Shown: positions 1-14,188 of the stretch, piece after piece
Layout of the letters: the number at the start of each line of letters is the position of its first letter
Numbering within the stretch: position 1 is the stretch's first letter
Origin: Niebla homalea
Taxonomy: Eukaryota; Ascomycota; Lecanoromycetes; Lecanorales; Ramalinaceae
Direction: 5' to 3'
Length of the DNA: 64,000 nt
Assembly: GCA_019925105.1 (NCBI GenBank)
Contig: JAHGAU010000021.1
Coordinates: forward strand, 186,001-250,000
Notes under the pieces: model-generated
What the model was told of the DNA's origin: nothing
The model's input: the letters and a program-made list of their open reading frames with translations, nothing else
Databases searched by the model: none
Made by a program: the position numbers and the translations under genes

Positions 1-3000
1 CGTTATTACTTTTCCTTATAATATTATTATAACGGAAATATTTATTAATAATCTTTTTATCGTTAAAAGTTAAGTAATAATAATTTTAAGGTATAAAGTC
101 CTTATATTTTTATTAGCGTTTAATTTACTTTATTATAGCCTATAAAGTAATCGTTATAATTTTTATTTTTTAAATCCTTTTAATTTTAATTTTTTTTTAC
201 GCCTGGCGGGAATTTATATACGCTTAAATTAATTTCCGGAATACCGGTAAAATTATTTTTTTCTTAATTTATTCCTATTTTATTTTAATAAGAAAAAAGA
301 TAAATATCTTTAATTTATTCCTTTTAACTTAAGGCTTATTAAGATTCTGGCGGATCCGCCCGTTTCCTATTATCGTAAGTAAATATATATATCTTTTTAA
401 CTTTACTTAAATAATTATTTAATTTAATAAAACCTCCATTAACGGTATAAGAACCTTAAACTTTAATACCGGGATAAAAGTTATTTTATAAGTACCGTTA
501 ATTACCTTTAAATATTAATTCTAGACTTTTTATAATATTTAAATAAACTTTTTCTTATATCCTGGAGTACTTTTAAGTATATATTAAATAACTATAACGT
601 ATATTATAATTAACTTTATTATAACTTAATAAATAGTCCGGGCCTCTTATAATATAGCTTTTTATATTAATATATTTTTTTAAGGGCTTTAATTTTATTA
701 TTAAAGGTATTAATTAATATATTATCGGGTCTTTTAAGGGGTAAGAATTTAAAAATAAACTTTAATTTCTTATTTTATTCCTTATTATATTTTATTAACT
801 TTTAAATATTACGAGGTAAAACCGTTAAGTTATATATTATAAAATAAAAATATATTTATTTAACCTTTTTAATAATCCTTTCTTTTTTTTTTTTTTTTTT
901 TTAAGTAACCCTTAATTAATTAAGTATTTCTTAATTTTTATATTTAAAAGTTTATTTAATTAATTCTCTCGCTTTTATAATTATAATTATATACCCTTTA
1001 TTTTAATAAATTTTAACTCGTTAAAAAAGTTTTATTATTAAGATTATCTTATTAATTATTTTATTTAATATTTTTATTATTTACTTTATGAAGAAGTCGA
1101 TCCGGTCTTTATTATTTAATTAAGGGAGGTCCGTAAATTATATTACCGTCTCCTCCGCTTTTATATAAACCTTTATTTCCTTAATCGTTTTTTACGCCCT
1201 TTTTACCGGTAATAATAAGGTTATATTAACGGTCTAATCCAGGGTTATTTATATCAATATATAATTTAAGTTATATTTTAAGTTTTTTTATAACTTATAT
1301 ATTATAATCGTATTAATAATCTTTTCCGTATTAAAAGTTAAATTAATCGTTATTTTAAACTTATAACTTTTTTACGTAATAATCCTTTATAGTATTAATA
1401 ATAAAAGGTTAACCTAAGCGGTAACTATTAATAGGTTATTTAATTTAATATAATTTATCGTATATTTTCTTTTATTTTATATATAATAATATAAGTTAAA
1501 ATCTTTAAGCAATATATACTTATTTAAAATAATTAAGACCTCTTTAAGTAATAATATTATAAAAGGTTTTTTTTTATTGACCGGCGGTAGGTTATATACG
1601 TTATAAATATTAAAGTCGCCTTTTAAGTCCCCTTTTTTTATAATACGGAATATATAAAAAATTTTATTATAATAAGTAACATTTTAATTATTTACGTTAA
1701 GCCGTTTATTTATAAAGAAATATATTTTAATTATTTTATTCCTTTTAAAAATTAAATAAAACCCCTTTTTAAGTTAATAAATTAATATATATATAAATTA
1801 TATAATAATTCCTATATTATTATAATGTTAATATTTTTAACTTTTTTAAATTTAAATATTAATATTATTACTTTAATTCCTTTATTACGGACGTTATATT
1901 ATATTACTTTTAAAAACGTTAATATATTATATATTAATTTTTATAAAGACTTTTTCTTTTATAGCCGTTTAAGTTATAGACTTTTTATTAAAGTTAAACG
2001 TTTTTTAATTTAATATTTTTTTAATTATTATTAAAGACGTAAAACGGCCGGCCTTTAAGGTTAAGATCGTAATAAGCTTCCTTTTTTTTTACTTGATCCG
2101 TTATCGTTATTTACCCTTTATTATTTAATTAATTAAATTTACGTCTTAAGGTTATTTTTAATTAACCCGTTAAATTAATTTTATACGTATTATACCGTTA
2201 TATTTTTACGGTTATTTAGGTTTTTTACGTTTAATCTTTTTAACTTTTATTATATATTTAAAATCTTATATTGAATATCCTTCCTTATTATATATAACGT
2301 ATTTAAACGTACCCTTTATAAGCCCCTTAATTATTAACTTTATATACTTATAGGTATTATAGCCTTTAACGTAAATTATATATTTTATAATATTAAAATA
2401 TTTTATATTAATATATTTATAACTTTAATATTTAAATTATTAATAAATATTAACCGTTTTATTATATAATTAAGTTATCTTAAAAGAATTTTTTTTAATA
2501 ATTCCTTTATTTAAAACGTTATTATATATCTTTATTAACGTTACGCTTAATATAACGGTAAAATACCTTTTTATACGTCTTAAGGAATTAAGTTTCTTTA
2601 TTATTGGAAAAAGTTTATAATTAACGATTTTAAACCTTAAGTAAAGAATTATATTTTCTTTTTTTATATTTTTTAATATAATTTTTTTCTTAACTTTTAT
2701 AAAACGTAATAAGTATATCTTATTTATTATAACGATAAATAATTACCTTAAAACCTTAATTAACTTATATTTTCTTTTATTAATTTAAGCCTTAAACCTT
2801 TTTAAGCTTTCTTTTATTTTTAAAAACGTTATATTAAGGAAGATATTTTTACTTTATAATTTACGTATTACGATAATCTATTTTATTAACGGTTCTATCG
2901 TTATTTTAAAAGTTTTTATTAATTATAATAAATTTATTTTTATAACCGTATTCTTTTCCTTATTATTAAATAAATAGATTATTATTATTATTTTTATTTT

Positions 3001-3789
3001 CTTTAATATAGCCGTTTTATTTTTTATTATCCCTTTATTCTTTACCGTAAGTACCCTTTTTATTACTTTTATCGCCCAGTTTTCTTTTATTTAAAAGGTT
3101 ATTATTTTTATATTTTTATTTTATATATTTAATTTTAAGCCGCCGTTTTTACTTTTTATTAACGCTTTTATTACCGCCCCTTAAAAGCTTTATAACTGCT
3201 CCGCCTCCCTTAATTTTATTCCTATTTTTATATAGAAATCCTTTACGTTTTTTAACTTAATCCGTAATATCGGTTAAGTTTTTAACGTAATATCCTTTTA
3301 GTTTACCGTAAGGAGTTTTTTTTAAGGTTTTTACCGCCTCCCTTATTACCCTTTTACCTTTATTTATTAGGCGACGCGCCGTTTCCGCCTTTTATTTTTA
3401 ATCCTTTAAGGTTTTATCCTCCTTATTAATTTTATTTCCTTTTTATATATTTTTAATAATACTTTTACTGCGGTTTTTTTACCTTTTCCTTTTATTTATA
3501 CCCGTTACCGTTAATACCGTATCGGCCTTTTTACCCCTTTATTTACTTATTACCTCCGTATTATTATTATACGTTTTACGTACCTTAATATGCGTATTTT
3601 ATTAACTTTAATTCTTTTACTTATTTTAAGAGTTATCCGGCTTATTATTATTATATTATTTATATATATTATTACTTTTTCTATTAATATAGGCTATTTA
3701 CCCGTTTATTATTTTATTTTTAATTATTACGTTATTTTTACTTATTATACTTAATATACTTTCTTTATTATTATGAAAACTATACGTAT

Positions 3790-3850
3790 ACGTATCGTTT
3801 TGGAACTTTGGGGTCCCTTTGTTCGTCGCCATTCTCCACGCTTTATCAAG
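3790..3850. other. Short GC-balanced island at a strand-composition switch
   Basis: About 60 bases of normal composition sit inside the AT-rich block. Upstream (1 to about 3,780) the + strand is T-rich; downstream (about 3,850 to 7,300) it is A-rich. This fits two decayed elements in opposite orientation, or their junction. I recognise no gene or known repeat end in the island itself. Confidence 0.4.
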
Positions 3851-6800
3851 ATATTATTTTAAATAATTAAATATAACTTAAGATACTTTGAATATTATAA
3901 ACGTATAAAAATATAAGCGTAAAAGAATTATATAAGATTTTAATAATTGATTTATTTTTATATAAAATAATATTAAGATTAAGGATTAAGTTATATAAAG
4001 TTACCGTTAAAAGGCTATTTAATAATAAAAAGTAATAACTTAAAACGATTATATAATAAGGAATTAAATTAAATATATATAAAATATATAAATAAATAAA
4101 TAAACATATAAAATATACTCTTTATATTTATAAAGAAAAAAGGTAAAGTCGAACTACCACTTATATTTAATTATTATTTTATATATAAAGTATTATTTAT
4201 ATTTTATATAAAGTTAATAAAAAAATATATAATTTATTAAGAATTCTTTTATATAAAACTTTTTTTAAGTAAATATAAAGTATAAATATTAAGTAATAAA
4301 AGTATATTTTAATAATTAATATTATTTTACTTTTAACGTATTAAATATTAAAAAACTATAATTTAGAAGGATACCTTAAAGAATATATATATATATATTT
4401 TTTTTTATTAAATTTATAAATATTATATTAAAAGTTATCTTTAAACCGGACCCGGAATTTTTTTTCTTTATTCTTAAAAGGGAATATAATTTTATTAACT
4501 TAATTTTCTACCTTAATAATATCTTTAAAATATACGGGATATAAGAAAAGTAGTTTATTTTCTTAAAAAATTGTTTTTTTCCTTAAATTTTATAATTAAA
4601 TTTAAAGTTATTATTTAATAAATTAAAAATTAATATAATAAAAACTAAAATATTGAAATAAGATTATAAAGTTAAAAAACGTATATAAATTAAATTTAAA
4701 AAATATAAGAAAATACTTAATTAGTCTATACCGTAAAATATAAAAAACGCTAAAGGATTCTTAAGTATTATTAATATAATAAGAAAATAAATTAAAAACT
4801 TAATAAAGGTAATACGTTTATTTATCTGTTTAATTAAAAATATAAAGTAAAAATAAGAAAAGAAAGAAGATATATCGTTTTAATTTATATAAAATATAAC
4901 AATAAAGGCTAAAACTTTATTTAAATAAAACTTAAAAATACCAATTTATATATATACCGATATTTTAAGATACGGAACCGGATATTATATTATTTAAATC
5001 TAGGACGGTTATACCGTCTTATTTATTTATAACTCGTATATAATAAATAAGGTAAAACGTAATTATAATACTTATAAATAAAAATTAATAATTATTATTA
5101 TATTTAAAGAAATGTTTTTTTATATATTAAATATAAAAAAAGGTTTCAATTACATATATAGATTATAAATTATTTATAGGGTTTATAAACGTAAATTACT
5201 ATAAAAATATTTTTATAAAATAAATAAGTAAGTTAAAAAGGCTATATATTAAAATTGAATATATTAAAAGAAAAATTAATAAAGCTATAAATAATTTATT
5301 AAAAGTATTATTTAATAATTTAAATTACGTATTTAATAAAATAATAAAGAAAATAGCCTTTAAAATATAAAAGAGTAAGAATAATATAACTTAATTCCTA
5401 AAAAATAATAAAAGGGAATATTATATTATATTAAAAAAAAAAAAAGCTTTTTAAGGAAATAAAGAAGAAAAAAATTAACGTTTATAATAATATATAAATT
5501 ACGATATGATAATTAAAAAGCTAATTAAGTTCAAACGTAAAAAGATAGTTAATAAAAAAGCATAAATAAAAGGAAAAAAAGTAAATATAAAAGAATTATA
5601 ACTATAAAAGATAATTAACAATAAGTTAATATAAATATATAATATGAAATTAAATAATAATTATAAAATAAAACGTATATAAATTAATGATAAGCTTATA
5701 AAAGTATTAAAACTTAAAGAATTACTTTACTATAAGGATAACGATTAATATATTAATATTATTAAATATTTTAAAATAAACGTAAAGTCGGAAGAAAAAG
5801 ATATAATATAATAAGTTAAATTTAATAAGTAACTTATAAACTATAGATTTAATTTAACCGTTAATAAAATTATTTTATCAATACGGGAAGTATTAAATAA
5901 TATATTTAATAATAAAAAATATAAATACTTAAGGAAATTCATAATAACGCGGAATATTTCTTATTAAAAATTATATTAAAGAAATTACGGTATCGTTATT
6001 AATAACCGGATATAATAAGAAATATTACGAAATACGTATAAAGGTACTTAATTTATATAAAGTAAATATATAAAAGTTATACGGTTTTATTAAGTTTATT
6101 AAGGTAAACCCTTTTTAATTTATTTAAAATGGACTTTATTAACCCTTTTAAATAAGTATAAAACGGTCTTTAACATATCTTTAATATAACAAATTATTTC
6201 TTATGATTTATATAACTATTTTATATTACGTTAATTAAAATAAAAGACGTAATCGTTACGTTAAAAAAGTATATAAATTGTTATTTAAAACCCGTTATAA
6301 TATATATAAATATCGGGGAAATATTTATAAATAAGAAAATAGGAAACTTCCTTTAATTATATAATATGTAATTTATCCTTATATTAAATATAATATATAA
6401 AGTAATAAATATAATGAAGTTTAATAATAAAATATAATAAGGAAAATATAAACTTAATAAAAATATAATTAAGTATAAACGGGAAGATTAACGATATTAA
6501 ATATTAATTCAAGAAATATTAAATGTTTAAGGTATATTTTTATTAATATTTTCTTTAAGGTTAAATTAAACGTTAAATATAAACGGAACGTAATTAGGTT
6601 AAGGGTTAAAGTATATATTATAGAAAGAATAATACCGTTTTTAAAAAAAAGCGATATATAAAGCCGTTTAAGGATTTATAATAAACCGGGTAAGCATTAA
6701 AAAAAGTTATAAGGGAAATTAAATATAATAAAAAACCGATAAAAAAGACATTATAATAAAGGAGTATAAGGTTAAAATTTAGTAAAGGAAGGATAACTGG

Positions 6801-7130
6801 TTATATAATGGGATTTTACCTTAAATCTTAAAAAACTTAAGCCCCGTTAAATCGGATTATTTATTATTAAAAGCTTTATAACAGAATATAAAGCTTTATA
6901 TAAATTTAAAAAAAATAAATAAAACTTTTATATTCATTTTATTTTATAAAGATTATCTTAAAGTATTTATACCGTATGCCGGATATTTTTAATCCTTTAA
7001 TAAGTTAAAGCTTAAGGTAGTAAAAAAAATTAGAATTTAATAAACGTAAATAAAGAATACCTTAGTCCTCTGGAAACCGTTATAATTACCAATAATACGA
7101 TTTAAGGGGAGGAAGTATATACGAGTAATA
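3850..7130 (+). mobile_element. Ty3/gypsy-type retrotransposon relic (pol/integrase remnant)
   Basis: The clearest trace is an integrase core read on the + strand from 6129. It begins MDFINPF, then has an NGL..HI..IT segment, and about 70 codons later a block that aligns with the family's SDRG..F.S.FW signature (seen here as INIGEIFINKKI). Several in-frame stops occur where Gln or Arg codons would be expected. A purine-rich run at 7104-7114 resembles a polypurine tract, which in gypsy elements precedes the 3' LTR; a TA just after it could be a mutated TG. Element borders, gag and reverse transcriptase could not be located. Function is lost. Outer coordinates are approximate. Confidence 0.55.
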
Positions 7131-7728
7131 CGGTACCGTCTCCTTTATTTCTTTATTTTATTTACTTTTATATTTAAATATATTAGAGATCCTAAGAAAA
7201 TACTGATTTAAAAATTAAAAAAAAAAGGAAAAGAAGAAAAAAAATTAAATAGTTACTTTAATAAATATAGTTAAAAACGAAAAATTAAAAAAGAAAAGAG
7301 GCGGGAGTATAATAAAGATATAAAAAAGATAAATACGAATAGAGGGATATTAAGCCTTTAGCCTTTTAATTATAGTTTTTTATTTATTATATTATAAGTT
7401 ATAAAATAGCGAAATTATAAAAAATTTTAATTACTTATAATTAAAAATACTTCCTTAAAAAGAAAGAAAGAGTATATTAAAAGCAGTATATAAATAAAAG
7501 TATAATTAAGTATTAAGGTTATATATTGAAAAATCTACTTAAAAGGACGCTTTTCTTACGGATTATAAATCTAAATATTAAACTTATTATGGATATTACG
7601 TTAAGAATACGGGTAAAATATACTATTAATATAAATATAAAAATTATTTTAAATAACGGGTAACCGAGGCCCCGATTATACCCTTAAGATAAGGGAATAT
7701 ATTTAAGATTATCCTTTATTACGGTAAC

Positions 7729-9277
7729 TGTTAGGATCTCAGCTGGAGCTGAGTCTCAGCCTTACCGGAGCGGAGCGGCTCTACCTTATTCCGTTTGCTT
7801 GGCGTACGCACCTTCATATATGTAATACCCACATAGTTAGCTACTCAAGAATTATACATATTATATATATTTTACCCTTTATACTGAGCACGCCACAATT
7901 TAATAGCAATAGCATAAGATCGCAGCAGTTATTATTATGGCGATATAAACGTATAAACGTTATTACCACGAAAATCTCAGATTTAAACAACGTAGAAGAC
8001 GTATAAGATAGTAATAACGTTTACGAGAGTTTCTTTATTAACAGCTTTAATCACCGGTTACTATTACCTATATCCATCCAGTAAATAAACAATAGATATG
8101 GCAAGAATAAAGCCGACCTTAATCCCGTCCCTTTTAGTAGGCCAGACAACGACATTATAATACTTACCTTTAACGACGAGCAATTTAAGCGACTCCTTAA
8201 CCGGCTTACACTTAAATCTGTACCAGAAATCAAGAAGACCCTGTAAGTTAAATTTACACCTTATAAATATAACGTTTTCTCCTTTACCCGCCTTCTTACC
8301 GACGATATCGATTTACAATATATTTATTAATGCCTTTAAAATGAGGCTTAAGAATGGTACGAGTTACTTAGTGAAATAGTAAAAACAGGATTAGCTACGA
8401 GCTTAAAGCTCTAGATTTAAGAGCTCGAAAAGAGATATAGTTATATAGCAGGCCAAGCCGCTGTGATATTTCAGCATAACACCGATAAGTCCTTACCACC
8501 TTCACCGTAAATACCTCACCAAATTTAACTACAGACGGTTCAGCAATAAGTACCTGAGCCACGGCGTATACCTGCAGTACTGAGATTCAAGGAAAAGGTG
8601 GATTATAAATACACCGGACCATACGTTATACGTCATCTTAAAAAGCTTATTTACATTGTTATTATGATATTAATACGATCACTTTTAGCAAGCCTGGTAT
8701 AGCTTTAGTATTAAGCCTTTTGCTCAAATAACACCTACTTCTAGAGCAACTTACGGCCACCGGGCCTTACCTCTGCTCTCTCCACCAAAACGGATCATAG
8801 ATAATCCGTCAGTACCTCACCCGGGAATACCTCGGAGATTACGGTTTTGAGCGATTTAAAGCTTATAAACTTACGACAATGAACCGGGTATGTCCACGAC
8901 AATTTTCCGGCTTGGTTTTTTCTTAATTTCTTAATATATACCTACCACTATGCCTTAATACTCCACCACCACCCTACCGGTTCCCTTCTGCACTTACCCG
9001 GACCTTTGATGAAGGTATATTTACGTCCGGGACCAGTGTTTATAATGTTTTTAATAGTAGATTACTCTTGGGGTAAGAGCATTTTTTTATTGGTAGCAAA
9101 TTGTTAGGATCTCAGCTGGAGCTGAGTCTTAGCCTTACCGGAGCGGAGCGGCTCTACCTTGTTCCGTTTGCTTGGCGTACGCACCTTCATATATGTAACA
9201 CCCACATAGTTAGCTACTCAAGAATCATATATATCACATACAACATACATTTTACCCTTTATACTGAGTACGCCACA
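7729..9277 (+). mobile_element. Short non-autonomous LTR retrotransposon, copy 1 (gag-only, TR-GAG-like)
   Basis: Direct terminal repeats lie at 7729-7897 and 9102-9277, both starting TGTTAGGATCTC and ending CGCCACA. The element is flanked by a perfect 5-bp target duplication GTAAC (7724-7728 and 9278-9282). The 1.2-kb interior is far too small for gag plus pol. On the + strand it holds a relic open frame from about 8103: it reads NPVPFSRPDNDI and LTFNDEQFKRLL near 8121-8200, then after in-frame stops NEA.EWYELL near 8340, a phrase typical of retrotransposon gag capsids. Stops in this frame are mostly TAA at likely former CAA codons. A second, inverted copy lies at 10420-11977. Gag-only LTR elements are known in plants as TR-GAG; applying that term here is inference. 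Confidence 0.85.
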
Positions 9278-9282
9278 GTAAC

Positions 9283-10414
9283 TATAAAATATAAAACCGT
9301 ATTAATTATCCCACCTTAAAAGCAGGGGAGGAAACGGAGTAAAAGGACCGGTATATATATAAGGATATAACCTAGGATAAAAATAACCTATTATTAAGGA
9401 GGCGACTTAGCGGGTAAGCCCGGTAATACAATTAAAAGAGCTAATAGAGTTTACATTGCCTAAAGATTAATTAAGGCTTTAATCTACGGATAACTAGATA
9501 TATATTTTCTTAATAAAATATATATTAAAGTTAAAATTATAATAATACACTCAATAACTTCGGTTAAGAGTTAAAGCCGACCGGTATAAACTATACGTAA
9601 TAAACTTAAAAATTGTCCGGAACGTAGGATTTATTAGGGTCGGTAATATAAAATTAAAAAAAGACGTAAATTTCTCCTTAAAGTATAATTATATTATTTA
9701 CGGAAATAACTTTAATTGAGAACGGTTAAAAAGCCGTATTTAAAATAAAAATTTTAAAGGCTATCGTATATATAAGGACGAAATAAAAGTAGAAGCTTAT
9801 TAAAGGAGAGAATATATTTATAGAGATACGGGTAAGGGCTACTATATACGTATAGCGTAAATAACGGTTTTAAAAGAAAGAAAAGTTAACGAAAAAACCT
9901 AAATAAATATATCGTTTAAATAAAAAACGGGTTAATAATTACTTTATATATAAAAGGGAGAGATAATTTATTAAGGTTAAAATTATTCAAACTTAAATTA
10001 AAGATATCCTTAATTAAGTTTAAGTTAAATAAACGATATTATCTTTTCTTAAGTAACCGTTTACGTAATTTTATTAAGGTATTAATCCTTAAAAAAAACG
10101 GGCTATATTTTATACGGGCTTTTTTATATTGATTAAACTTATATAACCGAGATAAATCAACGTTACCGGCGGGTAAAGCCGGATTAACATAGGGATAATT
10201 AATATATTTAAACTAAAAGGGTTAATTAAATAAATAGGCAAAGAGAGAACGATATAAACGGTTAAATTAATTAAATAGAAGGTAAAAAAAATAAACGGAA
10301 TAATTAAAATTATTAAAGTAATTAAATAATAAAACGAGATAATTAAAAATTAAAAGTAAACTATAATAATAATAATTAAGTATTAAATATAAAGAACGAA
10401 AAAAGAAATACTTA
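9283..10414. mobile_element. Degenerate repeat sequence between the two inverted elements
   Basis: This is A-rich, stop-dense sequence. A purine-rich run near 9315-9340 resembles a polypurine tract or LTR junction. It is probably part of an older element into which the two short LTR elements inserted. I could not assign a family. Confidence 0.35.
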
Positions 10415-10419
10415 TTAAG

Positions 10420-11977
10420 TGTGGCGTGCTCAGTATAAAGGGTAAAAATGTATGTAATATGTGTGATTGTTGAGTAGCTAACTATGTAGGTGTTGTATAT
10501 ATGAAGGTACGCGTTAAGTAAGCGGAATAAGGTAAAGCCGCTCCGCTCCGGTAGGGCTGAAACTTAGCTTTAGCTGAGATCCTAATAATTTGCCATTAAT
10601 AAAAGAATACGCTTATCTTAAGGGCTGTTTTATTAATAAAAGTATATATATAGTAGTTCCGGTGCTTCAGGTATACCCATCTTAGCTCCGAGTAAGAGTA
10701 TAAGTGATTCGGTAGGGTGGTGGTTAAGTATTAATATAGGGTAATAGGTATAAATTAAAAAATCGAGAAAAGTATAAGCCGGAAAATTGTCGTAGACGCA
10801 CCCGGTTTATAGTCGTGGTTTTATAAGCTCTGAATCGCTTAAAACCGTAATCTCCGGGGTATTGCCGAGGTCGAGTCTATAGCCCGGTGGGCTAGGTGGT
10901 GTAGGTAAAAGGGTGATGCCCGGTAGGTGTAAGTTGCTTTAGAAATAGGTGTTATAAGAGCAAAAGGCCTGATACTGGAGCTATATCAGGCTTACTAAGG
11001 ATAATGGTAACATTATAATAACAATGTAAATAAGCTTTTTAAGATAACGTATAACGTATAGACCGGTATATTTATAGTCCACCTTTTCCTTGAATCTTAG
11101 TGCTATAGGTATACGCCGTGGCTCAGGTACTTATGCCGGTTTCTAAGCCTTCTACAGTTCGATTTGTTAATAGATTTACTATAAAAATAATAAGGACTTC
11201 TCGGTTTCTTACGGTTACTATGGTATTATAGAAGCTTTACCTGCTATATATAGGAATCTCTTTTCGAGCTTTTATGTTTAAAGCCTTATATTCGTTTTAA
11301 GGCCTACTTTTACTATCTTACCGACCTGTTTAATATATTAAAAGTAAACTCCGCGTTTAAAATACTTATAGATATATTACGGGTCGATATTGTCGGTACG
11401 GAGACGTTAAGTAAAGCTAAAGACGTTATAAATAAAAGGATTAAAAATAGAATCTTCTGGCGGAGTCTTTAAGGGTGTTAATATAGGTTTAAGTATAAAC
11501 CGGTTAAGGAGTCGCTTAAATTATTTATCGCTAAAAGTAAATATTATTATTAATATCGCCGTTAAGCTTACTGAAAAAGACCGCTTTTAAGCTTAACTTT
11601 ATTAAACCGTATTAATTATTTATTTATTAACTAGGTATAATAGAACTGGTAATAATAATATTATTGCTTTAAAGTTACTAATAGCGAAACTCTCGTTGAA
11701 TTCACTAAACTTATTATATCTTCTGCGTTATCTGAATCTATAATCTTCGTAATAACGGCTATACGTCTACCATAATAACTGCTATAATCTTATGCTATTG
11801 TTACTAAATTATGGCGTGCTTAATATAAAGGGTAAAAATGTATGTAATATGTATAATTATTGAGTAGCTAACTATATGGGTGTTGCATATATAAAGGTGC
11901 GCGCCAAGCAAGCGGAACAAGGTAGAGCCGCTCCGCTCCGGTAGGGCTAAGACTCAGCTCCAGCTAAGATCCTAACA
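10420..11977 (-). mobile_element. Short non-autonomous LTR retrotransposon, copy 2 (inverted, more mutated)
   Basis: This is the reverse-oriented relative of the element at 7729-9277. Its terminal repeats are at 10420-10587 and 11810-11977, with target duplication TTAAG at 10415-10419 and 11978-11982. Interior stretches match copy 1 in inverse orientation; for example 11,240-11,290 corresponds to 8395-8450, and 10,920-10,970 to about 8720-8765. Differences from copy 1 are largely G/A and C/T, including changes at LTR termini (TGTGGC seen as TATGGC at 11810, and the terminal C of CCTAACA as T at 10586). The two copies are about 1.14 kb apart and have different target duplications, so they arose by independent insertions and not by one inversion. 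Confidence 0.85.
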
Positions 11978-11982
11978 TTAAG

Positions 11983-14188
11983 GCTATAATTATTAAGTTA
12001 ATTATAAATTATAATTAATTATAAAGCGTATATAACTTTTAATATTAAACTCATAATCAATATTAAGATTAAAGGGTATATAACGTATTAAAGAAAAAGC
12101 GTTTATTTAAACTATATTTTAATATTAAAAATCTATAAAAAGGAAATAACGATAATTAATTAAAAAGTAAATTAATTTATATATACTTAAATAAAAATTA
12201 TAATCGCCCGGCCAATATTTAAAGATATAATTTAAATAAACGTTATTTAATAAACTTCTAATACGGCAATAATTAATGAAAATAAAATAATAACTGAACC
12301 ACCGTCAATTTATTAATATCTGGTATACGCCTAGGCCCTAATACGTATACGGGAGGCGTAAACTTGGATATATATTATAAGAAGCTCTTAAAAGTAAGAA
12401 AGCTAGAATATGTAAAGTATAACTACAAATATACTAGCCGATTACTAGGGTATAAGGATATAATTGACGTAATTATCATAAATATAATTAAAGAATCCTA
12501 TATAAGATTCCGAAGACTATAGGCAGGTTAATATAAATACGAGATAAATAAGTAATATTAAGGTTATCGATTTATATATATTCTTAAAGGGATAATCGAT
12601 AATTAAGTATAAAATTAAATTAAATTTAAAAGGAATTAATTAAAGTATAAAAGGAATTAAAGATTAAAAAAATTAAAGAAATAAGGAAATTTAAAGAAAT
12701 AAGAAAAAAGTTAAAAAGATAAATAAGCGAGAAGGATGAAATAAACGGCTACGCGGTATGATTATAAAATAAATAAATAATCGAACGTTACTTTTAGCGT
12801 TTTATTCGCCGAGGGAACCGGTTAAAACGGAACTTAATAAATATAACGAATAATATTATTACGTTTAGAAGGAACCCCTTTTAATATGTTTTCTAAATAT
12901 ATCCTTATTAAGACGATTATATATAATCCGTTAAGAGAACGCGGGAATATAATTATTTATATATAAAAATAACCCCGAAAGTACTTAATATACTAATTAA
13001 TTAAGGGATAAGTATATAAGCAGATAAAATTAAATATTAAAAGCTATAATAAAGAATATATTTTTACAGAATATCATTAAATATAACATTAAACGTTAAA
13101 AGAGTTCATACGGAAATTAAAAAAACATTTAAAGACTGATAACCGATTATTTTATTATTATTTTTTCTTTCTTCTCTTTCTTTATTTTTTTAACGGATAA
13201 ATTATTATACCCCCCCAGTATCTCCTTAAGACGATATAACGAACCAGCATAGAAATAGTACCTATAAATAGGTATAAATTATGCGATTATTCGCAGTATT
13301 TTCCTAGTTACGTTAATAAAAGAGATATCGAACTTAAATTTAAATAAAGTTTACTTAAATAATTAAGCTTTTTTAAGACGTACTTAAAGTTACGTCATAA
13401 ACCTATTTGAGATACATTTAATAATAACGGGATTAAAAAAGATATTAAAAGTATATAAATAAAAGAATAAAATAAAGAGTAATCGGTTATAAGGTTCAAT
13501 CCTTATAAAGGGCGGTATTTATAATCTTTTAATAAGCAGAGTAAAGTACGTTATACTTTTATACGGACTAAATATATTATACTTAAGGAAGATATAAATA
13601 TAGGTAGTTTAAGCCTTAAAATAAATAAATATAAAGTATTAAGGTTACCGTTATTAATAAGTCAGAATAAAGGGGAATAAAGGAACGGGGGCCTTTAAGA
13701 AAATTAAGTCTTAATATACTTATTTATTATTATTAAGTAAAGTTTAAAAATAAGGTTATAAAAAGGGCAAACAGATATATATATAAACGGCGTTAAAAAA
13801 TAAGAATTACCTATTAATAATACGTAATATTAAAGGGGTAAATTTATTATAGAAGGAGTAAAGGATAAATAATTATTAAGTTAACGCCTTTTTAACTTTT
13901 ATACTTATAATAGATTAAGCTATATAATAAATATTATAAACGATTAAATAAGTAATTAAAATATATATAAATATATATAATATAATCTAAAGTATAATAA
14001 TATTAACAACAATACCCTATTATAGAAAAAGCTAAAAAGGGCGAAAGTATAAAAAATATTAAATTTACGGATAAATATATAAAAGAATGGAAATATTAAA
14101 AAAATTAATTAAAAATAAAATCAATTTATATATACTTTAAAAAAAAAGTTATTACGGATTATTATAATAAAAGACCTATATTTTCCCA
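11983..14188. mobile_element. Degenerate AT-rich repeat sequence, family not recognised
   Basis: The sequence is stop-dense in all frames. A stretch at about 12,300-12,560 is less AT-rich than its surroundings and may be a younger or less mutated insertion, but I found no terminal repeats for it. The rest (12,600-14,180) is A-rich relic sequence. Confidence 0.3.

Noticed and set aside
1825..2013. 62-codon frame in the AT-rich block
   Set aside because: Composed of I, L, N, Y and F from AT-rich codons; expected by chance at this composition.
10170..10205. Sequence resembling a conserved rRNA phrase (CATAGGGATAA)
   Set aside because: The surrounding bases do not match any rRNA; isolated coincidence in AT-rich DNA.
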